64,000 bases of DNA from Acidisoma cellulosilyticum (GTDB taxonomy: Bacteria > Pseudomonadota > Alphaproteobacteria > Acetobacterales > Acetobacteraceae): assembly GCF_020621385.1 (NCBI RefSeq), contig NZ_JAESVA010000002.1:744001-808000 (forward strand), written 5' to 3'. Shown piece by piece: positions 1 to 8,384 of this stretch. How positions within the stretch are numbered: position 1 is the stretch's first letter; each line of letters begins with the position of its first letter. The position numbers were made by a program, and so were the translations under genes. The notes beneath the pieces were generated by a model that worked only from the letters and a program-made list of their open reading frames with translations, did no database searches and was not told the DNA's origin.

Positions 1-1
1 T

Positions 2-484
2 TCCTCCACCGCCGAGCGCAATACGGCTGCCGTACTGCCCTCCCTGCCGAAGATCGACGCGATCTGGTGCCAGGGCGGCACGGACGGCGTGCTGAAGGCC
101 TTCATCTCCGCCAATCGTCCCTTGCCGCCGACCGCCGGCGAAGCCGAGAACGGTTTCCGCAAGATGATGCTGGGTATCGGCGGCCATACCGTCACCGGTT
201 ATTCCGCAGGCAGCCCGCCCTATCTGTCGCTGATGGCTTTGGAACTCGCCCGCCGCATCCTGAACGGCAGCTATCCGAAGAAGAATATCGACGTGCCCAA
301 CGTCTTCCTGTCGAACGCCGACCTGAAGCTCGGGGTAAATGTCTTCGCTGACCAGCCCGATAGTTTCTTCGATGACTTCACAGCCGGCGGCCCGACATCG
401 CCGGTCGATATCTGCGCCCAGGCGGCGATCGACGGCAGCGCCTGCACCGATCAGAAACTCATCATCAATCTGCCGGCAGCCTGA
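2..484 (+). CDS. Sugar ABC transporter substrate-binding protein (C-terminal part)
   Basis: The reading frame is open from the window edge to the TGA at 482-484, so only the last ~160 residues are seen. The segment KIDAIWCQGGTDGVLKAF is typical of the second lobe of ribose-type periplasmic binding proteins (Peripla_BP_4), where the hinge and ligand pocket lie. The gene is followed after 2 bp by an RbsA-type ATPase and two RbsC-type permeases, so it is the binding component of the same CUT2 importer. The sugar cannot be named because the N-terminal lobe is missing. An internal ATG at 89 is not the true start. Confidence 0.85.
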   Translation, partial: SSTAERNTAAVLPSLPKIDAIWCQGGTDGVLKAFISANRPLPPTAGEAENGFRKMMLGIGGHTVTGYSAGSPPYLSLMALELARRILNGSYPKKNIDVPNVFLSNADLKLGVNVFADQPDSFFDDFTAGGPTSPVDICAQAAIDGSACTDQKLIINLPAA

Positions 485-486
485 TC

Positions 487-1983
487 GTGACCATTGCCGC
501 TGTCGAAGCGGTCGATATCGGCAAAGCCTATGGCGGTGTCGCGGCGCTGACGAAAGCGTCCTTCACCGCCAGCGCCGGCGAGGTTCATGCCCTCGTCGGT
601 GAGAACGGCGCCGGCAAATCGACCTTGATCAAGATCATGGGCGGGCGCGTGCGGCCCGATACCGGGGAGATCCGCATCGGCGGCCAGGCGGTATCGCTCG
701 CCGGGCCGCAAGCCGCCCATCAGCTCGGCGCCTGGACCGTGTTTCAGGAATTGACGCTGCTGCCCTGGATGACGGTCGCGGAAAACCTGTTGCTGCGGCA
801 GGAACCCCGCGCTTTCGGCCTGATCGACCGGAAAGCGACGCTGCGTGACGCCGATGCGCTGCTCGCGCGTTTCGGCGTCATGCATATCGATCCCCGCGCC
901 TTGGTCGAGGATATTTCGCTCGCCGAACGGCAGACGGTCGAAATCGTTCGCGCCGTCAGCCATGCGCCCAAAATCCTGTTTCTGGATGAGCCCACATCCT
1001 CGCTCGTGGAGCGGGAAGTGGAATGGCTGTTCGGCCAGATCAGACGGTTGCGGGAGCAAGGCTGCTGCATCGTCTTCACCTCTCACCGCTGGGCGGAAAT
1101 CCGCAGCATCGCAGACCGTATCACGATCTTTCGCGGCGGTCAGGATGTCGGAACCTTCACGGATATCGATGAAGACGAGGCTGTCAGGTTGATGACCGGG
1201 CGGCGGGTCGAGGCGCTGTACCCGGCCATGTCCCCTGCCCCGGACGATGCGCCGGTGATGATGGAGGCGCGCGCGCTGTCCGGTCCCAATCTGCGTCAGG
1301 TCTCCTTCGCGCTGCGCCGTGGCGAGGTGCTGGGCGTCGGCGGTCTGGCCGGGCATGGCCATCGGGAGTTGTTCCGCACGGTCTTCGGTGACGCGCATGC
1401 CAGCGGCGGCACGCTCAGCGTGCAGGGAAAAGAAAAGAGGTTCCGTTCCCCGCGCGCGGCGATCGCCAGCGGCATCGCGCTGGTGCCGGAGGACCGCAAA
1501 AGCGAGGGCCTGCTGCTGCGCATGAGCGTGCGGGACAATGCGTCGCTCGCCATCCTCAAGCGCCTGACGCGCTTCGGCATTCTGAAGCCGCAGGAAGAAC
1601 GCCGCGCGGCGCAGCATGTGGTCGACAGCTTGCGCGTGCGCACGGCGGGGATCGGGCTTGCCGTCGGCGCGCTATCGGGCGGCAATCAGCAGAAGGTGCT
1701 GCTCGGCCGCTGGCTGGAGACGGAGTGCCAGATTCTTCTTCTGTATGACGTGACCCGTGGCGTTGATGTCGCCACCAAGCATGAAATCTACGAGCTTGTC
1801 GTGGCCCTGGCCCGGGATGGCCATGCCATCCTGTTCTATTCCAGCGATGCCGAGGAGCTGGCCCATCTCTGCCACCGTGTCCTTGTCATGCGCGAAGGCG
1901 TGGTCGCGGCCGAACTGCGCGCCCCCGGCGTGACCGCCGAGGACATCGTCTCCGCCGCCGTGCGCGATCATCGTGCCGCCTGA
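487..1983 (+). CDS. RbsA-type sugar ABC transporter ATPase (two NBDs)
   Basis: This 498-aa protein carries two fused nucleotide-binding domains, the usual arrangement in CUT2 (ribose/xylose/galactose) importers, and powers sugar uptake at the inner membrane. NBD1 has Walker A GENGAGKST (residues 38-46), signature SLAERQ, Walker B ILFLDEPT and the H-loop SH. NBD2 keeps the signature LSGGNQQ, but its Walker A is degenerate (GGLAGHGHREL) and its Walker B reads LLLYDVTRGVD, with Val where the catalytic Glu would be. A degenerate NBD2 Walker A is usual in this family; the YDVT form is less common. The start is GTG, 2 bp after the binding-protein stop. The permeases follow directly. Confidence 0.93.
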   Translation: MTIAAVEAVDIGKAYGGVAALTKASFTASAGEVHALVGENGAGKSTLIKIMGGRVRPDTGEIRIGGQAVSLAGPQAAHQLGAWTVFQELTLLPWMTVAENLLLRQEPRAFGLIDRKATLRDADALLARFGVMHIDPRALVEDISLAERQTVEIVRAVSHAPKILFLDEPTSSLVEREVEWLFGQIRRLREQGCCIVFTSHRWAEIRSIADRITIFRGGQDVGTFTDIDEDEAVRLMTGRRVEALYPAMSPAPDDAPVMMEARALSGPNLRQVSFALRRGEVLGVGGLAGHGHRELFRTVFGDAHASGGTLSVQGKEKRFRSPRAAIASGIALVPEDRKSEGLLLRMSVRDNASLAILKRLTRFGILKPQEERRAAQHVVDSLRVRTAGIGLAVGALSGGNQQKVLLGRWLETECQILLLYDVTRGVDVATKHEIYELVVALARDGHAILFYSSDAEELAHLCHRVLVMREGVVAAELRAPGVTAEDIVSAAVRDHRAA

Positions 1984-1989
1984 GAAGAT

Positions 1990-3006
1990 TTGAGCACCAA
2001 GATGCCCTTACCCGAAACAATATTGGCCGCGAGCGGCCCGCGCCGTTCGCGCCTGTCTCACGCGCTGACGCAGAATATCGGTCTCGCCCTTGTCGTCGCG
2101 CTGCTGATCGCCTGCGTCATTCTCTATTGCGTGCTCTATATCGTCACCCAGCATCGCCTGCCAGGCGGTTTCGAGCTGACCTCGACGCTGAACAATACCA
2201 TGCCGCTGGCCTTCGCGGCGCTGGCGCAGACCTTGGTCGTGCTGACGCGCGGTATCGACCTCTCGGTCGGCGGTGTCATCGACCTTACCAATGCCGTCGC
2301 CGCGCTGACGCTGATGGGCGGTCCGGTTTCGACCACGCTTTGGACCATCGCCATCCTGGGCATCGGCGCGCTGTGCGGTCTGCTCAACGGCGTGCTGGTG
2401 GCCATCGGGCGGTTGCAGCCCATTCTGGTGACGCTGTCGACGCTGTCCATCTTCCAGGGCATCGCCATCCGCATCCTGCCGCAGCCGGGCGGCGCGATGC
2501 CGCCGGGCTTCACCGGTGTGCTCGCCAATCCGAATGTGCCGCTGTCGCTGATCTATATTCCGATCATCGGCATTCTATGGGCGATCTTCCGGCGCACGCC
2601 GCTGGGCGTCGCGGTCTTTGCCATCGGCAATGATGCGATGGCGGCCAGCAGCCACGGTATTTCCGTCAAGCGCACGACGATCCTCGCCTATATGCTGGGT
2701 GGCGTTGCCTCCGCCTGCGCGGGGCTGTTTCTGGCGGCGAATGCGACCGCCGGGGATGCCACGACCGGGGATACCTATACGCTGACCTCCATCGTCGCGG
2801 CCGTGCTGGGCGGCGTCAGCCTGTTCGGCGGGCGCGGCAGCGGGCTCGGCGCGCTGTTCGGCGCCTTCGTCACCGTCATGGTCGTGAACATCCTGTTCTT
2901 CGCCCATATCGATCCGCTCTATCAGACCTTCTACGAGGGTCTGTTTCTTCTCGCCGCGGTGATTGCCGCCAATGTCATCGGTCAGATCGTGAGGCGCCGG
3001 CGATGA
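1990..3006 (+). CDS. RbsC-type sugar ABC permease 1
   Basis: A 338-aa polytopic membrane protein of the BPD_transp_2 (RbsC/XylH) family, forming half of the sugar channel. Many hydrophobic segments follow a short polar N-terminus. Family marks include GIDLSVGGVIDLT in the first third and VSLFGGRGSGLGALFGA near the C-terminus. The start used is TTG at 1990; an in-frame ATG at 2002 is the alternative. Its stop overlaps the ATG of the second permease by 4 bp, which suggests translational coupling. Substrate is unknown. Confidence 0.9.
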   Translation: MSTKMPLPETILAASGPRRSRLSHALTQNIGLALVVALLIACVILYCVLYIVTQHRLPGGFELTSTLNNTMPLAFAALAQTLVVLTRGIDLSVGGVIDLTNAVAALTLMGGPVSTTLWTIAILGIGALCGLLNGVLVAIGRLQPILVTLSTLSIFQGIAIRILPQPGGAMPPGFTGVLANPNVPLSLIYIPIIGILWAIFRRTPLGVAVFAIGNDAMAASSHGISVKRTTILAYMLGGVASACAGLFLAANATAGDATTGDTYTLTSIVAAVLGGVSLFGGRGSGLGALFGAFVTVMVVNILFFAHIDPLYQTFYEGLFLLAAVIAANVIGQIVRRRR

Positions 3007-3974
3007 GCGCGAGCCAAAAGCAGCCCTTCCTCAACAAGGAACGGCGCCGCATCCTTTACGCCTTCCTGGCCGGCATCGTGCTGTTCATCGTGGGCGAGAT
3101 GGTGCGGCCGGGCTTCGCCAGCCCCAGCGGCATTCGCGCCATCCTGGTCGTGGCGTCCTTCGTCGGCATCGTCGCGGCCGGACAGACCTTCGTCATCCTG
3201 ATCGGCGGGATCGACCTTTCCGTGCCCTGGGTGCTGAATGCCGGCGCCATCCTGATGGTGACGAGTTCGCTCGGCCATGATGCGCGGGCCATTCCCGCGC
3301 TGGCCCTGACACTCGGCATGGGGGCGGCGGTCGGTGCCCTGAACGGCGCGGGCGTCGCTTTGCTGGGCATTCCCGCCGTGGTCATGACGCTCGCCATGAA
3401 CGGCATCATGCAGGGGCTGACGCTGGGCCTGTCGGGCGGCATGACCTGCACCAGTTGCGGCGCCTATGCCCCGCCCGTAGTGCAGGCGGCCGTGCATCAA
3501 AGCTTCCTCGGCCTGCCGATCGTGCTGTGGATCTGGATCGCCATCATCATCGTGGTGTCCTTCCTGCTCGCCATGACGCGGTTCGGACGGATGACCTACA
3601 CGGTCGGTAATAATGCGCGGGCGAGCCACCTGGCCGGCATCCATGTCTCGGGCGTCACCATCGTGCTTTACGCGCTGAGCGGGTTCTTCTCGGCGCTCGC
3701 CGGCATCATGCTGGTGGGTTTCGGCGGTCAGGCGGCGCTCGGCATGGGCGACCCCTATCTGTTCCAGTCCATCGCGGCCGTCGTTATCGGCGGCGTGTAT
3801 ATCCTGGGCGGACGCGGGCATTACCTGGGCTCGGTCGCGGGTGCCATCAGCCTGACCGTGCTGGTCAGCGTGTTGCTGGCGTTCAACATGCCGGATTACG
3901 GCCGCAGCATCGTCTACGGCATCGTCATCCTGGCGCTGCTGCTGCTCTACGGACGGGAGGAAGACAGCGCCTGA
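3003..3974 (+). CDS. RbsC-type sugar ABC permease 2
   Basis: A 323-aa BPD_transp_2 permease, paralogous to the upstream one; together they would form a heterodimeric channel for the RbsA-type ATPase. It shows the same landmarks: GIDLSVPWVLNAG early and VYILGGRGHYLGSVAGA late. It starts in an ATGA overlap with the first permease. Its last 28 bp overlap the 3' end of the convergent TetR gene, so the two transcripts can form antisense tails. Two different permeases is a common CUT2 arrangement in alphaproteobacteria. Confidence 0.9.
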   Translation: MSASQKQPFLNKERRRILYAFLAGIVLFIVGEMVRPGFASPSGIRAILVVASFVGIVAAGQTFVILIGGIDLSVPWVLNAGAILMVTSSLGHDARAIPALALTLGMGAAVGALNGAGVALLGIPAVVMTLAMNGIMQGLTLGLSGGMTCTSCGAYAPPVVQAAVHQSFLGLPIVLWIWIAIIIVVSFLLAMTRFGRMTYTVGNNARASHLAGIHVSGVTIVLYALSGFFSALAGIMLVGFGGQAALGMGDPYLFQSIAAVVIGGVYILGGRGHYLGSVAGAISLTVLVSVLLAFNMPDYGRSIVYGIVILALLLLYGREEDSA

Positions 3975-4567
3975 TGGGCGCGCGTCTTCGCGGGGACCGG
4001 CTTTGGCGATTGCGACCATTGCCGGTCGTCCTGCAGATAGTCGAACAGACGCTCCCGCTCCTGCGCCGATACCGGGCTCAGCCCCAGTATCTCCGACAGA
4101 GCCAGCCCCATGGCGGCAGACCAGCGGACGAGCGCGATCGTCGGGTCAGCGGCTTCGGCCTTCACGATCTCAATCCGCTTGGCGTCGTTCTCCCGGATGC
4201 CGGCAAGAAGCTCCGGCGAGTCCGCCATCGCCGTCGCGATGGCGAAGCTCGCCGATGTCGGGTGAGAGACAGCGATGCGGAAGGCCGCTATCTGGGCTGC
4301 CAGATGGCGTTCAGGTTGGTTAGACGCCATGCCATCCAGCAAGGATTGAATAAGAGCGGTGCCGCTTTCGATCTGATGCTCGAACAAGGCCTTCAGCACG
4401 GCCTCCTTCGTGCGGAAATGATGCAGCACGCCGCCCTTGCTGACACCGCTTTCCCGCGCGATGGCATCGATGGTCAGCTTGGTGGCACCGTCCCGCGTGA
4501 CGATCGCCAATGCGGCGGCAATCGCGGCCTCGCGGGTTCGTTGGGAGCGTAGGGAATTCTCAACCAT
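3947..4567 (-). CDS. TetR-family transcriptional regulator
   Basis: A 206-aa protein with an N-terminal TetR helix-turn-helix (about residues 10-55; core GVSKGGVLHHFRTKEAVL) and a helical C-terminal ligand domain. It is convergent with the sugar ABC operon and overlaps its end by 28 bp, so it may respond to the same sugar, but adjacency is the only reason to think so. Start is the ATG at 4567. Confidence 0.88.
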   Translation of the reverse strand: MVENSLRSQRTREAAIAAALAIVTRDGATKLTIDAIARESGVSKGGVLHHFRTKEAVLKALFEHQIESGTALIQSLLDGMASNQPERHLAAQIAAFRIAVSHPTSASFAIATAMADSPELLAGIRENDAKRIEIVKAEAADPTIALVRWSAAMGLALSEILGLSPVSAQERERLFDYLQDDRQWSQSPKPVPAKTRAHQALSSSRP

Positions 4568-4698
4568 ATTGCTCGTCTGTTCTGTCGGGGCGACAGGCTA
4601 CGCCACCTGCCCCTACAAAAACAGTCCGCGCATCTTTTTTCTACCGAGAACAGTGGGCGCGGAGACGGAACTTATATCCCGTCGCGCGCTCGGGACGA

Positions 4699-6450
4699 TC
4701 AGGCAATGTTCGCGAAAGCCTCCGCCTGGCGATAAAGCTTTGCGCGTGCGGCTTCCACTTCCGGTCCCTCCACCCGAAGGGGTGCCACGCCCAAGGCATC
4801 CATGATCAGCATGATGTCACGGGCCATAGACCCCCATGCCGGATGCAGATCCGTTGTCGGGCCGTCAGAGAAAGCGGCGCGGTCGCCGGTATCGAGATAG
4901 CTCTCACAGGGCAGGCCTTCAGCCAAAACCACATCATGCTGCTCAAGCTCGATATGGTAGTACATCAGGCTTCGCGGCGGCATCCGGCGCACGGTCTTGC
5001 CGTTGACCAGATGCTTGACGGGAATAAGCACGCCTTCCGCGAAGACGGCGTGGTCCGGGGAGAGAACAAGATCGCGATGAGGGCAGCCCTGGCCGAAAGC
5101 GTTGGCCGCAATGCGAACCGGCACGACCTTGTCCGGATCGGGGTGCCGATGGCAATCCACGCGCCGGGCACCGATCCAGCGGATGGCCTGCGGCGGACCG
5201 CCCGTGCCGGACACCAGGACATCCCCGACGCTCAGATCCTGGACGGGAACCTCACCGGAAAGTGTCAGGATATGCGTGCCGTGCGCGAAGCACTGGGTCT
5301 CCGTCTCATCAGCAAAGGCGAGCGTTTCGATGTTGCTCAACGTGTCGACGCCGGAAAACCCGCCGTCGATCGCGGTGACAATCAGCGTGCCGGCAGGCCC
5401 CTCGGCGACTGTGTAATCGGCGCGCAGCCCGAAGAACTCCACCGTGTCGCTGCCGCTGCCGCCCTCGATCACGTCATTTCCGGTGCCGGCTCTGAAGATG
5501 AGGTCGGCGGTTGAAGCGGACATGGAAACTCCGCCCACTGTCCCACCTGCCCCGCTGAGGGTCTCACTGCCGGAACCAGCCGCCAAGACGACCGCTCCAC
5601 TGCCGGTTGCATACAACTGGTCGCCGCTCGCGGCGCCATTCAGCAAGGTCGCGGCGCCGGTCGCAGCGGTGCCGTCAGCGCCGGCAATCAGGACAGAATT
5701 GCCACCCAATCCAGCGTAGACGGTGCCAGGGCCTGTGCTCAGGGAAACCGTGTCCGATCCGGTGCCTGGCGCTAAGAAAAGCGGTTTCGCGGAATCGCTG
5801 GTTTCGTAAATAAAGAGGTTGGCCGAGCCCGGATTGATCGTCGCCTGACCGGTGCCGATATTGACCGAGTCGGTTCCGGTACCACTCATCGTGATATTGT
5901 CGTTGCCTTCGGAAGAGATCATCGAGCTGCCGCCGGACACCGAGATCGTGTTATTGCCCGTGCCTGCGTTGACTAGGGCATTCCCAAACACGAAAATCGT
6001 GTCATTCCCGGCGCCGGTATTGATCTGGTAATTGCCCGTCCCAGTCGTGGAGGTGGTGATCAGGTTTGGCCCGTCGCCTGCTACGATATAGTCGATGGTG
6101 TTTCCGTCCGGGGTGATGTCGGTATAGGTCAACCCACCACTGCCGGCGACGACAGTCTCGCCCGCGCCACCGCCAGTAATGCTCGTGAGGCCGCCTGTGA
6201 TGACCACACCGACGTCCTGGGCGGGTATTTCAACTATTTCGGTGGGGGCCGTGTTGATAAAGACGATACCGCCAAAATCTGCCGGGGCAAACGGACCGGA
6301 GGTATAGTTTAGCGCCGTCAGGGTACCGTCCTCAAGGCCCGCACTGAGAGAACTCGCCAAAATGACTGCGTAAGGAGCGGAGTCATTCGACGAATAGGAG
6401 AGTATAGCAGTGGTACCTGCGCCCGAAACGGTCACGCTCGGCATTGGCAT
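4699..6450 (-). CDS. Hint-domain protein with Gly/Thr-rich N-terminal repeats
   Basis: A 583-aa protein. Residues ~1-380 are rich in Gly, Thr, Ser and Asn with RTX-like motifs (GTGNDVIEGGSGSD, GAGNDTI) and no ordinary signal peptide, as in type I-secreted or autotransported alphaproteobacterial proteins. From Cys387 comes a Hint_2 domain: CFAHGTHILTLSG, then a conserved SPDHAVF block and YYHIELEQHDVVLAEG. The Hint fold supports protein self-cleavage in hedgehog and intein proteins; whether it cuts here is unknown. Such proteins are frequent in Acetobacteraceae and Rhodobacterales. No secretion ABC or HlyD genes lie nearby. Confidence 0.8.
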   Translation of the reverse strand: MPMPSVTVSGAGTTAILSYSSNDSAPYAVILASSLSAGLEDGTLTALNYTSGPFAPADFGGIVFINTAPTEIVEIPAQDVGVVITGGLTSITGGGAGETVVAGSGGLTYTDITPDGNTIDYIVAGDGPNLITTSTTGTGNYQINTGAGNDTIFVFGNALVNAGTGNNTISVSGGSSMISSEGNDNITMSGTGTDSVNIGTGQATINPGSANLFIYETSDSAKPLFLAPGTGSDTVSLSTGPGTVYAGLGGNSVLIAGADGTAATGAATLLNGAASGDQLYATGSGAVVLAAGSGSETLSGAGGTVGGVSMSASTADLIFRAGTGNDVIEGGSGSDTVEFFGLRADYTVAEGPAGTLIVTAIDGGFSGVDTLSNIETLAFADETETQCFAHGTHILTLSGEVPVQDLSVGDVLVSGTGGPPQAIRWIGARRVDCHRHPDPDKVVPVRIAANAFGQGCPHRDLVLSPDHAVFAEGVLIPVKHLVNGKTVRRMPPRSLMYYHIELEQHDVVLAEGLPCESYLDTGDRAAFSDGPTTDLHPAWGSMARDIMLIMDALGVAPLRVEGPEVEAARAKLYRQAEAFANIA

Positions 6451-6560
6451 CTCCCGATCTTTACGTGTCAGGATTACCGAAAACTTAAAGCAAGTGCAAC
6501 TCTGTACAGGTTCGAGACAAAATTAACGCGCTTTTGTGACTCGAACACCGCTGAAATTGC

Positions 6561-6755
6561 CTAACCGGTGAACGGGGACGGCGCGATCTCGCTTTTTCCC
6601 TCGATGCATTTCGGCTGGTGAAAGGCAGCGATTTGGGATGTCACCACACCAAGGCTGAAGCCGATGAACAGCGCCGTCGATGTCCAGAAAATGATCCTCA
6701 GCAAGGGGTGACGCGGAAGCGTGAACTCATCCGCCGCAGGTCCGGACAAGGTCAT
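6561..6755 (-). CDS. Small single-pass membrane protein
   Basis: A 64-aa protein with one clear transmembrane helix (about residues 21-44, IIFWTSTALFIGFSLGVVTS) and a short tail. Its ATG overlaps the stop of the upstream DUF3313 lipoprotein gene by 4 bp, the main reason to believe it is translated. Function unknown; possibly a membrane partner of that lipoprotein. Confidence 0.55.
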   Translation of the reverse strand: MTLSGPAADEFTLPRHPLLRIIFWTSTALFIGFSLGVVTSQIAAFHQPKCIEGKSEIAPSPFTG

Positions 6756-7432
6756 GGCTGCTGCATCTGCACGACCAAGGCGTCGCTCCCCTTGTCAATT
6801 CCCGTCTTTGCGGCGGCCAGAGCGCCAAAGGTCGGAAGCGGGTTGAAGGCATTCGGATATTGCTTCTCCTCATAGGCTTCGAGAAGCTTTCCATTTGATG
6901 CGTCACTGATTTCGACGGCGTACATCACCCAGCCCGTCATCAGCCCTTCCTTGCCGCGGATGGCCTGAATGCCGTTATAGAGGTTGCCGCCGATATCGAG
7001 ATGCGCGACGCTGCTGATAACCGCTGCACTGCCGGCCGCCCCGGTCAGCGTCATCTTGATCCGAACCGTGCCGGGGATCGGATCATTGATCAGTGCGAAG
7101 CGCTTCGCGAGTGCCTTGGTCAGGGCTGTCTGCGTGTATCGTGCAAGCGCTTGGCGGTCCTGATCGCTCATCTTGCCGAATTGGTTGTCTGGTCCACCGT
7201 AAACCGCGACAGTCTCGATGACGGCATTGTGATACTGTGACCAGTCGACCGTTGTACGATACCGGAACGGCATCTTTCCCGAACCGTCCTGGTCGTTCGG
7301 TTTGAGATAGGAACTCGACGACAGGCCGGTATAAGCAGCCGGCTGTTGCCCGGCACAGCCCGCCAATACCAAGCATCCGACCACCGCCGGAAGCAAACGC
7401 CCAATAACCGTTTTCACTCTCTCGCTCCACAT
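6752..7432 (-). CDS. DUF3313-family lipoprotein
   Basis: A 226-aa lipoprotein: a hydrophobic signal peptide ends in the lipobox LVLAGC, with Cys26 as the lipidated residue. The rest fits DUF3313 (YLKPNDQDGSGKMPFRY near the start, later a beta-rich domain ending in LPTFGALAAAKTGIDKGSDAL). Members are outer-membrane or periplasmic lipoproteins of unknown function. It forms an operon with the overlapping 64-aa membrane protein. Its promoter region is shared with the divergent gene at 7577 and holds an 18-bp perfect palindrome. Confidence 0.75.
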   Translation of the reverse strand: MWSERVKTVIGRLLPAVVGCLVLAGCAGQQPAAYTGLSSSSYLKPNDQDGSGKMPFRYRTTVDWSQYHNAVIETVAVYGGPDNQFGKMSDQDRQALARYTQTALTKALAKRFALINDPIPGTVRIKMTLTGAAGSAAVISSVAHLDIGGNLYNGIQAIRGKEGLMTGWVMYAVEISDASNGKLLEAYEEKQYPNAFNPLPTFGALAAAKTGIDKGSDALVVQMQQP

Positions 7433-7514
7433 CTATCGCCAGGATTGACGCGCGAGCCGCGCTTGCCGCGCCGCCCCGCTCCGCCTCGGGTTCGATGCTT
7501 AGCTGGATAGTTAC

Positions 7515-7532
7515 AAACCGTCTAGACGGTTT
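7515..7532. promoter_or_regulatory. 18-bp perfect palindrome, probable operator
   Basis: The sequence AAACCGTCTAGACGGTTT is its own reverse complement. It lies between the divergent starts at 7432 and 7577. Its size and ACCGTCTAGACGGT core resemble TetR-family operators. It is followed by an AT-rich stretch that could hold a -10 element. Which regulator binds is not shown. Confidence 0.55.
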
Positions 7533-7576
7533 TATTTTAGAGCGTTATATCGGCTTGCGAGGTAAGAGGTGAACCG

Positions 7577-7771
7577 ATGGCTGTTTCAGCCGATGCTCTG
7601 GAACTGCGAATGCTGGATGTCACTGCGCCCGAGGCGCAGGGGTCAGACCGGATCAGGAACGCCGCTCTCGGTCAGAGACTCTCTGACCTTCTGGCCATTC
7701 TGCTGTGGATCGTGATTTTCCTGCATCCCCTCGCGCTGATTGCGCTGTCGTTTTATTGGGGATTGCTATGA
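7577..7771 (+). CDS. Small membrane protein, hypothetical
   Basis: A 64-aa protein with a polar N-terminus and a hydrophobic C-terminal half (about residues 37-62, LLAILLWIVIFLHPLALIAL), so probably membrane-anchored. It has a good ribosome site (AGAGGTGAACCG before the ATG) and is followed at once by a strong terminator hairpin, both of which support a real gene. It is divergent from the DUF3313 lipoprotein and shares its palindromic operator. Function unknown. Confidence 0.55.
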   Translation: MAVSADALELRMLDVTAPEAQGSDRIRNAALGQRLSDLLAILLWIVIFLHPLALIALSFYWGLL

Positions 7772-7796
7772 GCCCGCGGCACAGGGCCGCGGGCTC
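7770..7796 (+). terminator. Terminator hairpin
   Basis: An 11-bp perfect stem (GAGCCCGCGGC / GCCGCGGGCTC) around a 5-nt loop, overlapping the stop codon of the gene at 7577. No long T-run follows, but it lies exactly between convergent genes. Confidence 0.6.
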
Positions 7797-7810
7797 TAAC
7801 TGATTCTAAA

Positions 7811-8275
7811 TCAGTTGCTCGGCTGAACGTTCAACTGGCCGCGGATTTCGCCGCCCGGGAAAGCCTGGGTATGCAGATTGACGTAATACAGCCCACCCAG
7901 AAGCTGCGAGACCTGATCCAGCGTCAAATGCGCCTTCCCCATGAAGGGGCTGGGGAAAGGCGGCGTGAAGGGCACCACAACGCCCGCATCCATGCCCGGC
8001 GTCGCGGGGCCGTGGATATGGGCAGCGAGCACGGGGCCGGAAAGACCGGCGTAATCGACCTGCCAGCTTATGGTCTCGCTCGCGGGATCATAGGTCGCCG
8101 TGACATGGCCGATACCGGTCGGCGGGGCGCCCGTCACCGGCACCAGCTTCGCCGTCAGCGTCACCGGATCGGCATGGGCGACGGAGACGCCAGCCAGTCC
8201 CGCCACGGCAAAGGCCGCGACGGCGGCAAACGACAACAGCCCGCGCCGGCTGGATGAAACGATCGACTGCTTCAT
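7811..8275 (-). CDS. CHRD-domain exported protein
   Basis: A 154-aa protein from the ATG at 8275, chosen over the upstream in-frame start at 8335 because AAGGA lies 6-10 nt before it. A signal peptide follows (SSRRGLLSFAAVAAFAVAG, with a twin-arginine look) ending near AHA-DP. The mature part is a CHRD domain, ~115 residues beginning TLTAKL and containing AAHIHGPA and YVNLHTQAFPGGEIRGQL. CHRD is a chordin-related beta domain; bacterial single-domain copies are exported proteins of unknown role. Confidence 0.8.
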   Translation of the reverse strand: MKQSIVSSSRRGLLSFAAVAAFAVAGLAGVSVAHADPVTLTAKLVPVTGAPPTGIGHVTATYDPASETISWQVDYAGLSGPVLAAHIHGPATPGMDAGVVVPFTPPFPSPFMGKAHLTLDQVSQLLGGLYYVNLHTQAFPGGEIRGQLNVQPSN

Positions 8276-8384
8276 AGGATTTTCCTTGGTCTGAAACGGC
8301 AGGCTGTGAAACGCCAGAAACTCTTCATGGACCATCCTGCCATAGGGCGAGATGACAGGATGATTACCGGGAGTTTTTTTACGT

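Noticed and set aside
451-1617. Long antisense open frame opposite the RbsA-type ATPase (388 codons)
   Set aside because: High-GC shadow frame. Its translation is rich in Arg/Gln/Asp with no family signal, and the plus-strand ATPase is unmistakable. Many similar antisense frames in the window were dropped for the same reason.
2982-4019. Antisense 345-codon frame opposite the second sugar permease
   Set aside because: Translation is a His/Asp/Gln-rich low-complexity shadow; the permease on the plus strand is complete.
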